Source: Bacillus pseudomycoides DSM 12442 (GTDB lineage Bacteria > Bacillota > Bacilli > Bacillales > Bacillaceae_G). Taken from it: a stretch of 64,000 nucleotides of DNA. Positions 9,171 through 16,354 of the stretch are shown one piece after another. Each line of letters starts with the position of its first letter. The first letter of the stretch is position 1. Where the stretch lies: contig NZ_CM000745.1 of NCBI RefSeq assembly GCF_000161455.1, forward strand, positions 2,966,877 to 3,030,876. The letters are read 5' to 3'. Made by a program: the position numbers and the translations under genes. Below the pieces are notes generated by a model. That model had not been told where the DNA came from. It saw only the letters and a list, made by a program, of their open reading frames with translations, and ran no database searches.

Positions 9171-10778
9171 ATGCAAGCGTTGTTTAAAAGATGTATGGTG
9201 TTGATTGCTGCATTCATTTTACTGGTTACTTCTGTTGGTGGTATTGCAACTGCTGAGACCAATGCTACGCCAATTTATAGGGAGATGCTTCCACCGAAAG
9301 AAACATTCAATCCAGGAGATTGGTTTTTAGGTGAGAAGCCTTTAAATTATGATGAAAATAGGCCACCTATTGTTTTTGTGCAAGGGAGAAATGGAAGTGC
9401 GGATAGTTGGTATGGAAAAACAGTTTATCACGATGCAAACGATATGTATGATTATGCTTATCGTGCAGGATATCAAACTGTGTTTGTTCAACTATATGAT
9501 GCAGCTGGGAAGGGATCTGCAAGTCAGTGGGATAATGGCAAATTGTTGGCTGCAAAGCTAGAAGAGATTTATAATCATTTTGGTAAAAAAGTGAATATTG
9601 TGGCTCATAGTAAAGGTGGAATTGACACTCAAGCAGCACTCATTCAATATGGTGCGAATCGTTTTGTAGGAAAAGTCATTACACTGGCTTCGCCGCATTA
9701 TGGATCAAATTTAGCAGACTTATCGTATAGTTGGTGGGCTGGTTGGCTGGCTTCATTACTCGGACAAAGAGACGATGGCACTTATTCTTTACAAACAGGT
9801 GAAATGGCACAATTTCGTTCTGTAATAGATAACAATCCAAATGTTAAATTAAATCGTTACTATACAGTTGCAGGTACAAGTTGGGGACCGGCTTTCTCTG
9901 CTCTATCTTTAGGTGGGCTATACCTTTCCGCGTATGGCTCCAATGATGGATTAGTGAATGAATGGAGTGCAAAATTACCTTATGGAACACACTTATTTAC
10001 CGATTCTAGATTTGATCATGATGATATACGAAAAGGTTCGGCGGTGTTTTCTCGAATTGAACCGTATTTACGTACTTCTACCGCCACGTTCGTTCCTTAT
10101 ACTTCAAATAATAATGCTAGAGAACTTGTTAATGATTTAAATACTACTTCTAATCAAACCGTTTTAGGTGGAGAACTAATACAGAATAAATGGATTGATC
10201 AAACGTTTGCTGTAGATACAAAAACAGAGGGCGTTGTCTCGGTGTTAACAGCATCTTCAGAAGTGAAAATACAACTTATTTCTCCGTCGGGAAAAGTATA
10301 TACAAACGAAGATAGTAAGGTCACGATAGGAGATGAAACTTCCTACTTTAAGGGTGCGTCTATTCGGACATTTAAAATAAATCGAATGGAAATAGGGGAA
10401 TGGCATGTTAAACTAATGACAGCACATGCAAAAGATGCTTATATGATTGTTAGTGATTATAAACAAAAAGCACCGTTTACTTTGAAAATGCCAGGGAAAA
10501 TCAAAGCTGATAAAGTTGAATTTCAATTGAAACAATCTACTAAAGAACTAGGAAAACAAGAGGATCTTTCTTTCACTGTCCGAGTTGTTGATCGAGAAGG
10601 GAATTTAGTATCGCAATCGAATCAGTTGCAAAGGTTAGATGAGGCTGCATTCACAGGCCTTTTGAATCATATTAAAAAGTCAGATGTATATAATGTGACG
10701 ATTGATATTAAAGGTATTAACTCAGAAGGTAAAGCTTATACTCGTACGATTGTACGTTCGGTGTATATTGAAAAATAA
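9171..10778 (+). CDS. Secreted lipase/esterase (alpha/beta hydrolase)
   Basis: Exported hydrolase of 535 residues. A classic signal peptide covers residues 1 to about 28 (basic start, hydrophobic core, cut near ATA-ET). The catalytic domain has an oxyanion-hole segment IVFVQGRNGS and the nucleophile motif AHSKGG with Ser at residue 147; alanine in the first motif position is usual for Bacillus lipases. FDHDDIRKG near 280 probably supplies the histidine. From about residue 300 a second, beta-rich domain follows that resembles C-terminal domains of secreted proteins. The AAAGGAGGGAG site is strong. Decayed gene pieces lie on both sides. Confidence 0.82.
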   Translation: MQALFKRCMVLIAAFILLVTSVGGIATAETNATPIYREMLPPKETFNPGDWFLGEKPLNYDENRPPIVFVQGRNGSADSWYGKTVYHDANDMYDYAYRAGYQTVFVQLYDAAGKGSASQWDNGKLLAAKLEEIYNHFGKKVNIVAHSKGGIDTQAALIQYGANRFVGKVITLASPHYGSNLADLSYSWWAGWLASLLGQRDDGTYSLQTGEMAQFRSVIDNNPNVKLNRYYTVAGTSWGPAFSALSLGGLYLSAYGSNDGLVNEWSAKLPYGTHLFTDSRFDHDDIRKGSAVFSRIEPYLRTSTATFVPYTSNNNARELVNDLNTTSNQTVLGGELIQNKWIDQTFAVDTKTEGVVSVLTASSEVKIQLISPSGKVYTNEDSKVTIGDETSYFKGASIRTFKINRMEIGEWHVKLMTAHAKDAYMIVSDYKQKAPFTLKMPGKIKADKVEFQLKQSTKELGKQEDLSFTVRVVDREGNLVSQSNQLQRLDEAAFTGLLNHIKKSDVYNVTIDIKGINSEGKAYTRTIVRSVYIEK

Positions 10779-10917
10779 AAAGTATGGAGGTATTACAGTT
10801 TAAAGCTTATTTTATGATTCAATTATTGAGTATATTCTTTTCAAAAAGATATAGGAATATGGAAAGAAAATGGATTATAGTAAATAATCAGGTCTAAATG
10901 TAGTAAGGCAAAGAATT

Positions 10918-11003
10918 ATAAATTAAAATATATATTTACTTCAAAATATAAGAGGTCTTCAGGAAAAACTGCGAGAACAAGGTTTTCCTGAAGGCTTTTT
11001 TAT
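10918..11003 (+). pseudogene. Relic copy of the exporter gene 3' end plus its terminator
   Basis: Bases from about 10922 align with 8653-8735, the last codons of the YheH-like gene plus its terminator. The shared core is ATATTTACTTCA, then a GTCTTCAGG/GCCTTCAG arm, then AAGGTTTT and GAAGGC. The same reading frame (YLLQN) is kept. The hairpin GTCTTCAGGAAAA / TTTTCCTGAAGGC with a T run is still a good terminator and may now serve the lipase gene. The likely origin is an old duplication of the exporter end with most of the copy deleted. Confidence 0.5.
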
Positions 11004-11029
11004 ACTATCATATCTGATTATCGATATTT

Positions 11030-11149
11030 TTACTCTACTTTTAAAAATTCAATATGTATTCTATCAACTTCAATTTCAACATATTTGTTAAACCATTTGC
11101 TATATTCCGAGAGATACCCATCGCTATCTGTGAAAAGTATATCCAAATT
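11030..11149 (-). pseudogene. Short decayed C-terminal gene fragment
   Basis: Thirty-nine codons on the minus strand read LDILFTDSDGYLSEYSKW then EIEVDRIHIEFLKVE and stop. There is no start codon, and a stop lies directly upstream. The composition looks protein-like and not random. Family unknown. It lies in the 464-base gap between the lipase and the NERD-like gene, next to the exporter relic. Confidence 0.35.
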
Positions 11150-11242
11150 TTACAGAGAGTTATTTTAATACGTAGTATAATAGAATAAAATTGATTTTAA
11201 AAGTTTAGGTAATATTTTACTAAGCCATAAAGGAGAAAAAAG

Positions 11243-12286
11243 ATGGAATATGTACTTATATGTGTAATTTTAGCTTTATTAGCTGGAGTATTTGTATTGT
11301 TTTATAAGAATAAACAGTTAGAATCAGAAAACCAACAAGTGGAATTTGAAAAGACAAAGTCAATAGAAAACTATCAGAGTGAGATGGCTGCAGCTGTAGC
11401 GGATTATGAAGAAAAGCAGGAGACATTAAAAAACATAGAGCGTAAAAAGTACAATAATTTAAAAGAGAGTGCAGCTAGAGAAGTAGAAAACATGAGAGTG
11501 ATGAAGAATCAATTAGCGATGCAGCATAGTAAAGAGCGTAGTGAAATGCAACAGAAACACAGTAATGAGATACATATGTTACAAGATCTAATTACAGAAT
11601 TAAGAGCGTATTCTAGAAATGGTGAAGAAATGAATACGCATGAAATATTACATTATATGAAACGGGGATTTGTTCAGGAAGGAATCATAACTGAAGACGA
11701 ACTACATATTATTCCAAATATATTTCTTCCCAAAGTACATAGTAGAAGAGGAAATAAAATGGGGAATACTCGAGTTGATCATATATTGTTATCGACAACC
11801 GGAATATATGTAATTGAGACAACAGAATGGCAAGGAAGAATGATACACGGATTGACGAAAGAAAATGCAGGGGTATATTCATTTATGATTGATGAGATTG
11901 GTAAGTATCAAAATGAATATGAGAAGGAAGAGACATTTGTTTTTATGAAAAAGGGAGATTCAATGACTCTAATGGTAGAAAACGTAGGAAACCCCGTTTA
12001 TAAAGCAAAACATCTTTCAACAATTGTATATGATTACTTGAAAGAGGTTCATTCGCAAGCTCTAAAAGAAGAAGTTAAGCCCACTGTATATTTCGGCAAT
12101 GAGACAAATGGAAGTGGAAATGAAATGATCGATCTTTCCAATGAAGTACTTCCGAGGTTGAAGGATAGAGAGCAACTTGTTACGTATTTTAGAAAGGAAA
12201 GATTGGAAGGGAAAGTACTATATACAGTGCAAGAATTACAAGGGATAAAAGAAATGATTGAATGTATGGGAGAAGTGAAGTTGTAA
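11243..12286 (+). CDS. Membrane-anchored coiled-coil protein with NERD-like domain
   Basis: A 347-residue protein. One membrane span lies at residues 3-20 (YVLICVILALLAGVFVLF), then a long charged coiled coil to about residue 130, then a nuclease-related (NERD) domain. The NERD core is visible as TRVDHILLSTTGIYVIETTEW near 176-196: the DH...GIYVIE part is intact, but the lysine usually found two residues after the glutamate (E-x-K) is threonine. Catalytic activity is therefore doubtful. NERD proteins are linked by prediction to DNA processing; the role here is unknown. The AAAGGAGA site precedes the ATG. Confidence 0.65.
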   Translation: MEYVLICVILALLAGVFVLFYKNKQLESENQQVEFEKTKSIENYQSEMAAAVADYEEKQETLKNIERKKYNNLKESAAREVENMRVMKNQLAMQHSKERSEMQQKHSNEIHMLQDLITELRAYSRNGEEMNTHEILHYMKRGFVQEGIITEDELHIIPNIFLPKVHSRRGNKMGNTRVDHILLSTTGIYVIETTEWQGRMIHGLTKENAGVYSFMIDEIGKYQNEYEKEETFVFMKKGDSMTLMVENVGNPVYKAKHLSTIVYDYLKEVHSQALKEEVKPTVYFGNETNGSGNEMIDLSNEVLPRLKDREQLVTYFRKERLEGKVLYTVQELQGIKEMIECMGEVKL

Positions 12287-12316
12287 AAAATCTGATGTGA
12301 TAAAGGTGATTTTTCA

Positions 12317-12850
12317 TTGGGAGCGTATAGAGATTTTTTATTACGGGCAACATTGTATGTTTATGTTTTTTTATATTTGTTTATATGTATCGCTTTCATA
12401 TTCATCATTGGCATGACTCATTCGTCTTATAATACTGTGAGTATTTTAGTGGTATCAATTCCGTTTATTCTTTTACTGGCTCTTCAGTGGATCGTTTTTC
12501 ATTTTTCTGGTGGTAATAATAAGGGCATATTTAAAAGTATTACAATTGTGGGAGCGGTATTATTCAGTATTTGTATCGTACAACTAGGTGTAAATGAGTA
12601 TAATTCAAAGTTTCAAACAGATAGATGGCTAAAAGATGAACGGAAACGAGTATATATGATAGATGATCTTCTAACGAAACATAAACTAGTGGGAAAACCT
12701 AAGAAAGAGATTGTACAATTGTTAGGAAAACCAACTGAGACAAGGCGTTTTGAGGAAATGAATCAAACTGATGAAAGCATCCGTACAGGATGCTTTTTTA
12801 TTTTTTTTCAATATGCTACAAAAAGGAATCGTATATTCTTTATGGAATAA
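12317..12850 (+). CDS. Membrane protein with probably degraded C terminus
   Basis: The TTG start at 12317 has an AAAGGTGAT site 8 bases upstream. Three hydrophobic spans (about residues 8-34, 39-60, 72-90) are followed by a soluble part containing LVGKPKKEIVQLLGKPTETR, which resembles the SmpA/OmlA-like repeat seen in small Bacillus lipoproteins. After residue 150 the frame runs straight through a terminator hairpin (12774-12802) and reads low-complexity GCFFIFFQYATKR. I infer that the true 3' end was lost and replaced, so the last 25 residues are not ancestral. Function unknown. Confidence 0.5.
   Translation: MGAYRDFLLRATLYVYVFLYLFICIAFIFIIGMTHSSYNTVSILVVSIPFILLLALQWIVFHFSGGNNKGIFKSITIVGAVLFSICIVQLGVNEYNSKFQTDRWLKDERKRVYMIDDLLTKHKLVGKPKKEIVQLLGKPTETRRFEEMNQTDESIRTGCFFIFFQYATKRNRIFFME
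12774..12802 (+). terminator. Terminator inside the end of the 12317 frame
   Basis: AAAGCATCC / GGATGCTTT with loop GTACA and a following run of T. Almost identical to the terminator at 13155-13183. Confidence 0.8.
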
Positions 12851-12879
12851 GGAATGAAAATGGCAGGGGGAGTGTATAT

Positions 12880-12945
12880 ATGGATGCATTGGAACAATTT
12901 CATAATCTTACATGCCAGATTCATGACAAGATATTACTGATATAA
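12880..12945 (+). pseudogene. Truncated 21-codon frame with good ribosome site
   Basis: The sequence AGGGGGAG precedes an ATG that reads MDALEQFHNLTCQIHDKILL and stops. The start signal is convincing and the product is too short for a normal protein, so this is probably the front of a gene cut off by recombination. No family is recognisable. It lies between the two near-identical terminators. Confidence 0.3.
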
Positions 12946-12974
12946 GGTAACAAGAATGAAAAGGAGGTAAGACG

Positions 12975-13121
12975 GTGAAAAAAATACCAACTGAAGCCTT
13001 GAGTAAGGAATTGATGGAAAGAGAAGGGGTTATATCTATTACAGTTAAAGAATTTGAAAAAATTGAAGTCGCTGGAGTGGTAGTATCTGGGCCAGCAGTC
13101 ATTTTAATTAATCAAGATTAA
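12975..13121 (+). CDS. BC1881-like small protein (phage type)
   Basis: A 48-residue protein with GTG start and strong AAAAGGAGGT site. It reads KKIPTEALSKELMEREGV, then a short beta-rich part ending GPAVILINQD. This is the pattern of the BC1881 family of small proteins that I know from Bacillus prophages. No other phage gene is nearby, so it is either a stray remnant or a domesticated gene. A terminator follows at 13155. Function not known. Confidence 0.6.
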   Translation: MKKIPTEALSKELMEREGVISITVKEFEKIEVAGVVVSGPAVILINQD

Positions 13122-13154
13122 CAGAGTACATATAATGAATATAGAAAAATAGTG

Positions 13155-13183
13155 AAAAGCATCCTATGTGGATGCTTTTTTAT
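13155..13183 (+). terminator. Terminator after the BC1881-like gene
   Basis: AAAAGCATCC / GGATGCTTTT with loop TATGT and a T run. Confidence 0.85.
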
Positions 13184-13234
13184 TTGCTAAAAAAGAAATA
13201 TATAAGATAATAGAGCCATTGGAGGGGAAAGAAA

Positions 13235-13990
13235 GTGGCTATTATTATTACAATGTTTCTAATGGGGATTTTATTAGGGTTTGTTGGAGCAGGTGGAGCT
13301 GGGTTTATTATTGCAGTGCTCACTCTCGTATTTCATGTGCCAATTCACATAGCGCTCGCGACATCATTAACAGCAATGGCATTTACAACACTTTCTGGAG
13401 TGATAAGTCATTATCGAGAAAGAAATGTTGTCATGAAAATTGGCTGTGTTGTAGGAGGATTTGGTGCGCTTGGATCATATGTTGGATCTAAAATTGGTGC
13501 TGGGATTCCTGCACAGCTCCTTCATTGGTTTACGGCTGGTATGTTATTTTTATCAGCGATATGCATGTTAGTTCGTTTGTTTTTTGTGCAAAATCAAAAA
13601 GAGTTGTCTGCTAGTTTATCAGATCAGTTATCTCCATATGTATTAGGAAAAGGAGCTATGTTAGGAATTGCAACTGGGATATTAGCAGGAGCATTTGGAA
13701 TTGGTTCAGCACCTTTCATTCAACTAGGATTAATGGTATTACTAGGCTTATCAATTCATCAGTCAGTAGGGACTACAATGCTTGTTATTTTACCAATTGC
13801 AATTGGTGGAGGAGTTGGATATACTTCAGCAGGATATTTAGATTACATGTTATTAGTACAAGTTTTAATGGGAACAATGCTCGGGGCATATATAGGCGCG
13901 AAGTTTACAAATTATGCACCTCGTATTATTTTGAGGTTTTCGATGATCATGACACCTGTTTTAGCTGGATGTATGTTATTAATGGAATAA
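13235..13990 (+). CDS. TauE/SafE family transporter (sulfite exporter-like)
   Basis: A 251-residue integral membrane protein with about eight spans and the glycine-rich repeats of the TauE/SafE family: LGFVGAGGAGFIIAVL near residue 15 and its internal echo ILAGAFGIGSAPFIQLGL near 148. The family moves sulfite, sulfoacetate or other small organic anions; the substrate here is unknown. Start is GTG with GGAGGGGAAAG upstream. The next gene (DUF2238) starts 26 bases later and is probably co-transcribed. Confidence 0.85.
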   Translation: MAIIITMFLMGILLGFVGAGGAGFIIAVLTLVFHVPIHIALATSLTAMAFTTLSGVISHYRERNVVMKIGCVVGGFGALGSYVGSKIGAGIPAQLLHWFTAGMLFLSAICMLVRLFFVQNQKELSASLSDQLSPYVLGKGAMLGIATGILAGAFGIGSAPFIQLGLMVLLGLSIHQSVGTTMLVILPIAIGGGVGYTSAGYLDYMLLVQVLMGTMLGAYIGAKFTNYAPRIILRFSMIMTPVLAGCMLLME

Positions 13991-14016
13991 GAAATAAAGT
14001 ACTGGGGGGAAGAGGT

Positions 14017-14607
14017 GTGTCTGCTCATTTTCATAAATTGTTATGTGTAGGTTTTTGGATTGCATTACTTATATCAGGAATATATCCAAAGGATTCTTTT
14101 ACATGGGTTTTAGAGGTCGCACCTGCAGCTATTTTAGTACTCATTTTAATGATTACATATCGACGTTTTCGATTTACAACGTTCACATACGTATGGATTT
14201 GGATTCATATGTTGATATTGCTCATTGGAGGCCATTATACATATGCAGAAGTACCATTATTCAATTGGCTACGCGATGCTTATGATTTAGAAAGAAATTA
14301 CTATGATCGTGTTGGGCATTTTATGCAAGGCTTTGTTCCAGCATTATTAACACGGGAAGTACTTATAAAGGTAGTTGAGATTCAAAAAAAAGGATGGCTA
14401 GAACTACTTGTAATATCAGTTTGTTTAGCATTTAGTGCATTATATGAGTTGTTAGAGTTTGCAGTTGCAAAATTAACGGGGACAGGAGTAGAAGCATTCC
14501 TTGGAACACAAGGAGATGTTTGGGACACACAGTGGGATATGACACTTGCATTAATTGGGGCGATGTTGGCAATGCTATTATTTCGTAATGTTAAAAATAT
14601 AAAATGA
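14017..14607 (+). CDS. DUF2238 membrane protein
   Basis: A 196-residue membrane protein of the DUF2238 family with five or six spans and the conserved NYYDRVGHFMQGFVPA and DVWDTQWDM segments. A longer frame exists from 13969 inside the previous gene, but the GTG at 14017 sits behind a GGGGGGAAGAG ribosome site and matches the family length. The family has no established function. Histidines and acidic residues in the conserved loops suggest a metal or ligand site. It is probably in an operon with the TauE-like gene. Confidence 0.85.
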   Translation: MSAHFHKLLCVGFWIALLISGIYPKDSFTWVLEVAPAAILVLILMITYRRFRFTTFTYVWIWIHMLILLIGGHYTYAEVPLFNWLRDAYDLERNYYDRVGHFMQGFVPALLTREVLIKVVEIQKKGWLELLVISVCLAFSALYELLEFAVAKLTGTGVEAFLGTQGDVWDTQWDMTLALIGAMLAMLLFRNVKNIK

Positions 14608-14805
14608 TGGATTAATATGTTTTACGTATGAATTATGTAAGTAATTCATATTTCCCATATAAAAGGATTTACTATAATATAATGAGTGTAGCGTCCGAGT
14701 ATTCGACGCATTACTAGTATTATATCCCTATCCCTTTTCTAAAAATGCGAACAAGTTTTGCCCTATTCTATTCAATGTTTGATTGTATAGAAATATATTG
14801 TTCGA

Positions 14806-14927
14806 TGCCCATTATGGAGCGTACATAATGGGGAAATCCCGATCCTTAAAGAGGATGCCCCTAATCTTCATGTGAAAATATGATCGGATGAAGAAAGCTG
14901 ACCAATGTATGGTCAGCTTTCTTTTTT
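14806..14927 (+). ncRNA. Candidate small RNA with three hairpins and terminator
   Basis: There is no open frame on this strand, but there is a plausible promoter (TTCAAT at 14771, 17-base spacer, TATATT at 14794-14799). It is followed by hairpin CCCATTATG/CATAATGGG (14808-14832, perfect 9 bp), hairpin ATCCT/AGGAT (14842-14856), hairpin CTTCAT/ATGAAG (14866-14893) and a 12-bp terminator. Strand and boundaries are inferred. It matches no RNA family I can name. Confidence 0.4.
14892..14927. terminator. Bidirectional terminator
   Basis: A perfect 12-bp stem AGAAAGCTGACC / GGTCAGCTTTCT with loop AATGTAT and T6 on the plus strand. The stop codon of the minus-strand gene at 14913 lies within the right arm. 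Confidence 0.85.
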
Positions 14928-15113
14928 GTGTAAAAATAATTCTTCTGTAATTTCGGTTTGTAATAGCAGTGTTTTTCCAAAGCGGCGTTTGCATTCATCT
15001 CTTACTTTTTGAATGGCAAGTGTATGAGAAGTGGCAGACACGGTGACAGTTGCTTGCCGAGATTTTCGGTTTTCTTCACAAAAAACACACTCCACAACAT
15101 ATTTAGAAATCAT
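14913..15113 (-). CDS. Hypothetical protein, 66 aa
   Basis: A small basic protein starting at an ATG with the ribosome site GGAAGGATGAG. It contains one CVFC pair near residue 10 (only two cysteines besides C41, so a full zinc ribbon is not present), then a beta-alpha pattern ending in a lysine/glutamate-rich tail. The stop codon lies in the terminator hairpin. I do not recognise the family. Its short N-terminal beta strand and CxxC might bind metal or nucleic acid, but this is a guess. Confidence 0.6.
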   Translation of the reverse strand: MISKYVVECVFCEENRKSRQATVTVSATSHTLAIQKVRDECKRRFGKTLLLQTEITEELFLHKKES

Positions 15114-15255
15114 ACTCTCATCCTTCCGCTTGAATTTCTAGGAATAAGTTGTCTTTGAAGTTGATATAACCTTTCGTTACAAATTCAGCATTTTCCTCTA
15201 TTTTCAAGGAGAAGAACAGGGTAAGAAAGAATATTAGGTATGGGAGAAGAGACAC

Positions 15256-15447
15256 ATGAAAAGATGGATTGGAACAGCAGCTATATGTGTGAATGAAAAA
15301 AATGAAATTTTGATGGTATTACAGGGTAAGAAAGAGGAACCGAAAAGGTGGTCAGTACCAAGTGGTGGACAAGAAGAAGGAGAAACATTAGAAGAGTGTT
15401 GTATCCGAGAAGTTGTTGTTTTTATTTTTAGAAAATTCGATAATTAA
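15256..15447 (+). pseudogene. Truncated NUDIX hydrolase
   Basis: The first 53 codons read a normal NUDIX start: KRWIGTAAICVNEKNEILMV, then SVPSGGQEEGETLEECCIREV. The NUDIX box (G-x5-E-x7-R-E-U-x-E-E-x-G-U) breaks exactly after REV: the required EExG is missing, replaced by VVFIFRKFDN and a stop. About 80 residues of the usual domain are lost, so the product cannot be an active hydrolase. The ribosome site (GGGAGAAGAG) is intact. The break point lies just before the IclR/RocB pair, which suggests a rearrangement there. Confidence 0.8.
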
Positions 15448-15527
15448 ATTGATTTCAGTTTGAATTTTTGTTAAATTGATAGTTAATTAAGGCTACTAAC
15501 ATATTACAAGTAAAGTTGAGGCGAGTT

Positions 15528-16274
15528 ATGGTACAATCCATTGATCGAGCAATAAGTATTATTAAGTTATTGAATTCTATAAATGACAAAGAATATTGGG
15601 CTATTTCTGATATAGCTGATAGAACACATCTCCCAGTTAGTACAGTACATAGGTTACTTAACTCTCTAATGGAGCATGGATTAGTTACGCAAGTTTCAGA
15701 AACAAAACAGTATACAACTGGACCAATGTGGATGGAAATAGGGTTACGTCAATTAGAGAAGGTAGACTACAGATCTGTTGCAAGAGAAGTGATGAAGCGT
15801 TTGGCCTTTGAAGTTGAAGAAAGTGTTTACTTGAACATTCCAAATGGAACACATTCTATTATTATTGAAAGAATGGATAGCCCTTTAAAAATTCGAGTTA
15901 TCGATAACTTAGGGGAACAGATTCCTCTTTCGATTGGCGCCGCAAATAAAACGATGCTTGCCAATATGAAAACAAATGAAATGGAATACATTGTAGAACA
16001 GTTACTTTCTTCTTTACCAGAACAAAAGCAAATGCTTTTTGATCAACTCGCAATGATAAGAAATGAAGGATATGCTGTGAGTTATGGTGAGAAAACAGAA
16101 GGAACAGCTTCAGTAGCTGCATCTATTATAGGATTTAATCATAAAGTAGTAGGAGCACTAAGTATTGGATTAATTAATCATCGTATTAACGATGATCGAC
16201 TATCTTTTCTTATTAGTAAGGTCAAACAAGCGGCTAATGAAATATCAATAAAAATCGGCAGAACATCGGAATAA
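15528..16274 (+). CDS. IclR family transcriptional regulator
   Basis: A 248-residue regulator. A winged helix-turn-helix lies at about residues 5-65 (VQSIDRAISIIKLLNS, then LPVSTVHRLLNSLMEHGLV). It is followed by the IclR effector-binding domain with the typical SIGAANKTMLANM and GYAVSYGEKTEGTASVAASI segments. The ATG at 15528 with GAGGCG upstream is preferred over the TTG at 15516. The gene stops 80 bases before the RocB-like peptidase gene and probably regulates it. The ligand is probably an amino-acid or organic-acid breakdown product. Confidence 0.88.
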   Translation: MVQSIDRAISIIKLLNSINDKEYWAISDIADRTHLPVSTVHRLLNSLMEHGLVTQVSETKQYTTGPMWMEIGLRQLEKVDYRSVAREVMKRLAFEVEESVYLNIPNGTHSIIIERMDSPLKIRVIDNLGEQIPLSIGAANKTMLANMKTNEMEYIVEQLLSSLPEQKQMLFDQLAMIRNEGYAVSYGEKTEGTASVAASIIGFNHKVVGALSIGLINHRINDDRLSFLISKVKQAANEISIKIGRTSE

Positions 16275-16354
16275 TAATTTTGATAGTCTGTCGTCATTTT
16301 TTGATTCATATAGTGGAAATGAATTTCATTATGTGGAAAAATAGGGGGATTTAT

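Noticed and set aside
13168..13491. Plus-strand frame of 107 codons starting in a terminator and overlapping the TauE gene
   Set aside because: Starts within the hairpin and reads the transporter gene out of frame.
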